From: Chrysaora quinquecirrha
Taxonomy: Eukaryota; Cnidaria; Scyphozoa; Semaeostomeae; Pelagiidae
Direction: 5' to 3'
Length of the DNA stretch: 64,000 nucleotides
Assembly: GCA_014526335.1 (NCBI GenBank)
Contig: JACTAT010000040.1
Location: forward strand, 7,248,545 to 7,312,544
This document shows positions 59,301-64,000 of this stretch, piece after piece. The stretch's first letter is position 1, and every line of letters begins with the position of its first letter. The notes under the pieces are model-generated. The model ran no database searches and had not been told where the DNA came from. It saw only the letters and a list, made by a program, of their open reading frames with translations. A program made the position numbers and the translations under genes.

Positions 59301-62300
59301 AACCTTGTTTTCATATACAGTAGTTGTAACAATCAGAGGATCCCCTAGCCAATGGGCATTAGTCTACCTGTGGCAGACACTAACACATGCTTCAAAATAA
59401 AAAAATCCAAAGTTACTGATATGACTTTCCTTTTCTCAATCGGCACACACATCCCAGACAATGTTCTGATCAGTTGATGTTTTGGGAACAATAAATTGTA
59501 GCACGAAAGCAACAACCAAAAATTACACTATAATCTGTTAAAATCTCATTTCCAAGCAGACTTTCTTTTAAAAAAGGTGTTCAGCCATGTTGTTCTAATA
59601 TTAAATTTTAACGTCAAAATGTTGTTTGATTGTGTCACTTGATTGCGGTATTAATCTTAAATCTTCTACAATTTAATCTTCTGATCGTTTATAAATACTT
59701 TATCCTGATGCAAAAATAACATTAAAAAATGCAGACTTCAGGTGCCCAGACTTGTCGCAACGAAAAAGTCTGCTAAGTCCACGAGGTCCACAGTTTCATC
59801 TGGGCTTTTCACGTGGCACAAAAATACTAACCTTTTGAGCAGTGCACACAGCTAAGCTAGGCCATACTGTTTATCTCACCGAAATCTGCATAATTTTGTA
59901 CCTTCCGTCTTTTTTGCAGCTAATGGGACTAGAGATTGATGCAAAATATGGTGGCTCTAACACAACATTCTTTTCAAGCATAATCGTTGTTGAAGAACTC
60001 GCTAAAGTTGATCCATCAGTCAGTGTTTTATGTGATATTCAGAACACTCTCATCAATAAATTGTTCATGAATTATGGAACCGAAGCACAAAAAGAAGAAT
60101 ATTTACCGAAACTTGCAACATGTATGGTGAGTATTTTCTAATTAATATATGAATTGCCCAACGATCAAAACATTCAAAAATGCTATAGTACATATTTATT
60201 GTGTGAGCGATTGGAATATACAGTAAATGCATTTTTCTTAATGTTTCTTCTACAATAACACACCGTTTTGATCAGATAGTAAAGGAATATAAAAAGGTTT
60301 AAAAAATAGTTTAGTTTTGGAAAGGAAAGTCTTGAGGAAGTTTCAGTGCAGAACTGGTTCCAAATTTTCTTATAAAAATACGTGGAGGCGTCTTTAAACT
60401 TACTTAAAAGCTTTTAGTATAAACGTCAGAAACAGACCGAAACAATCGATTAACTTGAAGGTGGAATCTATACCCAGATACAAACGCCAAAAAGCTAGTT
60501 TTGTGAAGACAGAAAGAGTTCGTTTCCCACTTACTATATAAGTATTTGTTTGTCTGACACTCCTCAGAGTACAGCGTAGGTGAAAACACAGTCTAAGGCG
60601 AATATATACCCAGATATGGATCCAAATTTAAATCTTTTAGCATTTTACGTTTTACTACCTAACATATCTACACAGTTGCAAAATAAATTTCTTTTATTTT
60701 AGGCTGGAAGTTTTTGTTTGTCTGAAGCAAGTTCTGGCAGTGATGCATTTGCATTGAAAACAGTTGCGAAAGAAGATGGCGATCATTTCATTCTCAATGG
60801 ATCAAAACATTGGATTAGTAATTCTGAACAAGCTGGTGTTTTTCTTGTCATGGCAAATGCGAAACCTGAAGAAGTAGGAAATTTTACATAATTTTCATGG
60901 ACATTTTACTTAATTCCATATTTTGGGACACTCCATAGTCAAGAAACTCTTCTTAAATAGACTTAGGGTGAAATGAAACCCAAAAATCTTTCGCTTCCTA
61001 ACTGAAATAAAACCTAAAAATCATTCGCTTCCCAATCAATATCTTAAACAACTTTTCAAATGAAGTCTGGGTCCGTCAACATTTCTCTGGAAACAACATT
61101 TCTCTGGTGGCGGGCAAATTGAGTAAGGGAATCCTCTCCGCGTGCAAAGACTGGGCTTACGGTCGCTCAAAGAGGAGTTGCGCAGCAAATTTTTCTACAA
61201 ATTCACCAATAATGAAAGACCAACAGGCAACAGAGAAAAGGAATCTGCGACAATGAATATTGAAAATATGTACAAAAACTCAGAAAACAAGATGCAAGTA
61301 ACCCATAAAAAGGAAAATACTTGACGTGCTTGAAAGTATAACATTTGAAGCAAGATTTGATGCATTGCCTCTCCTGAAGCGACTACAATGCAGGTCGTTG
61401 CATTCGGAGAGGATCGCCTTACTCAAGATGTCTGCCATCTTGCAAAAAGTGTCACGCCGACCCAGACCTTTTTGAGAAGATTTATTGACACATTAGGTAC
61501 ATTAAGTGCTCCTCGATGAGTTTCAATAAAGTAGAATAGTTGTATTGTTGGCAAGTCAAGAAACTCTGCAAGAAACTTCCACTATGATAAAAATGCTCAA
61601 ACTTTAGAAACCCTGGTAGGAGTAAAGAACCAAGTTTTCTTATTAAAATGGGTGTAATAATGTATAATAAGCTTTCATTTTTATTTGATAGGGTTACAAA
61701 GGAATAACATGCTTCATAGTGCCGAGAGAAACAGAAGGACTTCATATTGGCAAAAAGGAAGATAAGGTACACTCCCACTTTGGCTATTATTTTGTCAAAT
61801 CCGTGCTTCTTTGCATGTTCGGTTGGTGTTGTTCACAGCTTGTTGGTCCGACCAATGCAATAAGTAAGAGAAGAACCACATTTCTCATTGCCCAGTGATG
61901 GAAGATGTTGTGGTTATCATCGCTAATACCATGTCACAAACAGCCTTGATAAGTCACTGGAGCATCAGTTTGTTGGTTTCAATGCTGTTCCGTATTTTCC
62001 TATTTTCATTTACCCTTTAGCGTGGCGAATGAGGAGTAACGGGGGCAGAAGAGAACAAAGAAAGAGTTTTCCTTTGAAAGAATGAAAGTCTCTTTCTCTC
62101 CTCTTTTTCTCTCCTCGGCTCCTCTGCATTTCTTTAGCTTCTTCGTCCATTTCTGCTCTTCGCATTAACTTCAAAGATTCGCTGAACAAAAAAGTAAAGG
62201 GAAATAGGGAAATACTGAACAATATTGAAACCAATAAACTGATGCCCCTGGAGCCCTGTCTACTGTAAAACTTTCTCGTTAACTCGTTAAAGCCCTGAAA

Positions 62301-63692
62301 AATAGTCTTTTCTTTTACTTCAGACACAAGTTTACAATTCCTTGATCGAGTCCTCCACCCAGTCCAATGCCTTCCAGTAAAGCAATGTAACACATTTTAG
62401 GGTCGGTAAATGATATCTCGGGGGTTTTCGTTCTGCAATATTAGTCTTGGGTTTCGATTACGAAAAATTTCTTGTTTAGCTATTCATCTATTACCTGTCT
62501 TTTAGCTTGGTATTCGAGCATCTTCTACATGTGTTGTCAATCTTGATGATGTCAGGGTAAGGCCCTTTTTATTTTTCTCCTAGATTTAACTAGATTTCTC
62601 CAAGATGAGACTGCCCGATAATACCCTAATGTAAATACTAACGTAAAGCTAAATATGCTTGTGTTTCTTTTAGATCCCGAAATCAAACATTCTCGGTCAA
62701 CGTGGTCATGGGTATAAGTATGCAATTGGAATGCTAAACGAAGGCAGAATAGGCATCGCAGCACAGGTATTTGTATTTGCAATACAAACTCTTTTCATTT
62801 TGTTTTTTCGTTTCATTCATTCAATTTTTTACTATAGTCTTTTCCCAAACGTTTTTACAGGAAACCCTTTATAAGAAACTCAGCCTCTTAGATCGCCAAT
62901 ACTTTCATTCACTTATTTCACCTACTGGGAAAATTTTGCTCAAGAAAATTTTTGCTGCAGTCTACAGAAACGATTCAATTATCCCCTTCCCGTATTTTTT
63001 CAATGCAGTAATTTATAACGCCCAGACTAATCCGAGAACCAAAAGTCGAATCACTATCGCACCAATCCGCATATCTAAGAAAGTAAAAGTTAGTGCTGTG
63101 TTGGTGTATGAGTTATTATTTGATGGAACAGTCTTCAGTAAGTTTCTTATGAAAAAAATATATCGTAATAATTACGCAAATCTACATCGTAGTAATTGCG
63201 CCACGAGAATTTTAGGCTACGTAAAGGTTTATGAAACACTGTGGTCCTTAAGTGTAGAATTATATTTTATTAAATGGCTGTTATGATTTTGTTTGCCTCT
63301 TAGATGATTGGCTTAACCCAAGGTGCTATCGACTGTGTTATTCCTTATTTGAAAGAAAGAACTCAATTTGGATCGAAGCTTTGGGATTTTCAGGTGATGG
63401 TTTATTCGTCTTTCGAGCCCAAGTGTCAGCCTTTTTGGCGAGGATTGTATTCCAAAGGCATCAGTCTCCCACGCCACGTTACCTCAAAAATAACTGTTGT
63501 TTAGTAGAAATAAAACAGTGAACTCCTTGAATTGACGTTTTGCTTATTTTCTAGGCCATGCAACATCAAGTATCGCATGCATGTACCCAGCTGGAAGCTG
63601 CACGTCTGTTGACATATAATGCTGCAAGATTAAAGGAGGCTGGCCTCCCTTTCGTGAAAGAAGCAGCCATGGCTAAATATTACAGCGGAGAG
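56394..63692 (+). CDS. ACADSB: Short/branched-chain acyl-CoA dehydrogenase, mitochondrial (3' end beyond window)
   Basis: Ten exons join in phase: 56394-56423, 58567-58717, 59108-59208, 59920-60126, 60703-60873, 61692-61766, 62506-62556, 62674-62766, 63304-63393 and 63555-63692. They give 369 residues of an expected 430 or so. The enzyme is an FAD flavoprotein of the matrix that dehydrogenates 2-methylbutyryl-CoA in isoleucine breakdown and passes electrons to ETF. The basic presequence [10 protein letters not shown] comes from a 30-nt first exon. Then [24 protein letters not shown] text, [37 protein letters not shown] (flavin loop), [43 protein letters not shown] and [24 protein letters not shown] wording favours ACADSB over ACADS/ACADM. 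The catalytic Glu near the C-terminus must lie in the exons off the right edge. No frame breaks. Confidence 0.92.
56703..58251. mobile_element. Long foldback transposable element, about 1.55 kb
   Basis: Left arm 56703 to about 57265 and right arm about 57838 to 58251 are reverse complements over hundreds of bases, beginning TGGCAACGTTACG and ending with its complement. Example pairs: ggttgcatcaacaaggctta / aagccttgttgatgcaaccc and gttaaacagtcatttcaaat / gtgaaatgactgtttaac. The left arm carries an extra tandem copy of a segment of about 120 bp (about 56885-57005, 57005-57125). The loop holds an array of gttacatatagggac (57325-57670). No transposase. It lies in ACADSB intron 1. Confidence 0.9.
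57325..57670. repeat. Minisatellite gttacatatagggac in foldback loop
   Basis: Fifteen-base units acgttacatataggg in tandem or near-tandem, also three copies at each outer end of the element. Confidence 0.85.
60415..60630. repeat. Dispersed repeat, CGTCAGAAACAGACCGAAAC family
   Basis: aaacgtcagaaacagaccg with tatacccagatacaaacgcc, then a second partial copy (ctcctcagagtacag, atatacccagatatggatcc). Matches 45170-45255. It lies in an ACADSB intron. Confidence 0.5.
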
Positions 63693-63871
63693 GTATCATA
63701 ACCTAAGATTTCTGCTTTAAAAAGAAAGATTTTAAAACGTGTATCCATCCTTTAAACTATACTTCCAGAAGGGTCTTCGCTCATGGCTGCTGCTTAGTGT
63801 TGCTGATGAGTGCTACTGAAGTTTCTGAACTTTTTGTTAGTGGTCATTACAATCGCTTCTTCCATTGCCAC

Positions 63872-64000
63872 TACACATATTTTTTTAATAAGAAACTTTA
63901 TAAGAAACCCAGACTCTCGAATGGCCAAAAATTTAAGAAACTCCAGCACTGGAAATGTAGTAAATTTTTCACCTTAAACAGCGAAACATTTTTATTTTAT
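63872..64000. mobile_element. TIR element with repeated AAGAAAC word (copy L, cut by window edge)
   Basis: The left end is tacacatatttttttaataa; aagaaac follows at about 63890, 63902 and 63934, with ccagactctcgaatggcc and ctccagcactgg. The same plan as the copies at 34503, 43782 and 44419. It lies in the ACADSB intron after 63692. Confidence 0.65.

Noticed and set aside
62771..63286. 171-residue open frame in ACADSB intron 7
   Set aside because: AT-rich, no recognised domain, lies between two well-supported exons and begins in the intron donor region. The longest intronic frame, but most likely chance.
1..64000. CRISPR arrays, operons, bacterial or phage systems
   Set aside because: All tandem arrays lack unique spacers. 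Genes are intron-bearing and animal-like.

Overview
The window is eukaryotic nuclear DNA from an invertebrate animal. It is AT-rich, its genes are split by GT-AG introns, and it is dense in foldback elements, satellites and microsatellites. The proteins (TRAF, PRKRIP1, TIMM22, SYCP1, SMARCB1, an ankyrin-TRP channel, ACADSB) are metazoan. A cnidarian, probably an anthozoan such as a coral or anemone, fits the gene set and repeat style, but this is inference. Exons were built by hand from splice sites, codon phase and recalled family similarity; no alignment was run.

Layout. 1-4474: 5' half of a TRAF-family gene (minus), running off the left edge, with two satellites in its introns. 4475-8464: intergenic, with tRNA-derived SINE-like copies. 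8465-13186: PRKRIP1 (minus, six exons). 14334-17073: TIMM22 (plus), divergent from PRKRIP1, with an NRF1-like promoter motif. 18931-22522: SYCP1 (minus), with E2F-like motifs at its inferred promoter. 23742-27935: SMARCB1/SNF5 (minus, five exons, one GC-AG intron), followed on its 5' side by a second short SNF5 N-terminal domain copy at 28489-28985. 29000-36600: gene-poor, full of inverted-repeat elements. 36602-40957: Ty3/gypsy LTR retrotransposon (minus) with identical 156-bp LTRs. 41388-53104: large TRP channel gene (plus). 53105-56393: intergenic. 56394-63692: ACADSB (plus), running off the right edge and lacking only its last exons.

The genes do not form a pathway. They are unrelated neighbours: signalling, splicing, mitochondrial import, meiosis, chromatin remodelling, ion channel and mitochondrial isoleucine catabolism.

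Two cross-cutting observations stand out. (1) Otherwise intact conserved genes, and a retrotransposon with identical LTRs, carry small indels mostly at homopolymers or short repeats, which points to residual sequencing or assembly error rather than pseudogenes. (2) Several foldback repeat families are built from one short word repeated in both arms and at both ends, and the word differs from copy to copy while staying uniform inside each copy. That copy-specific word swapping is the most unusual structure I could find. No CRISPR array, operon or defence system is present.
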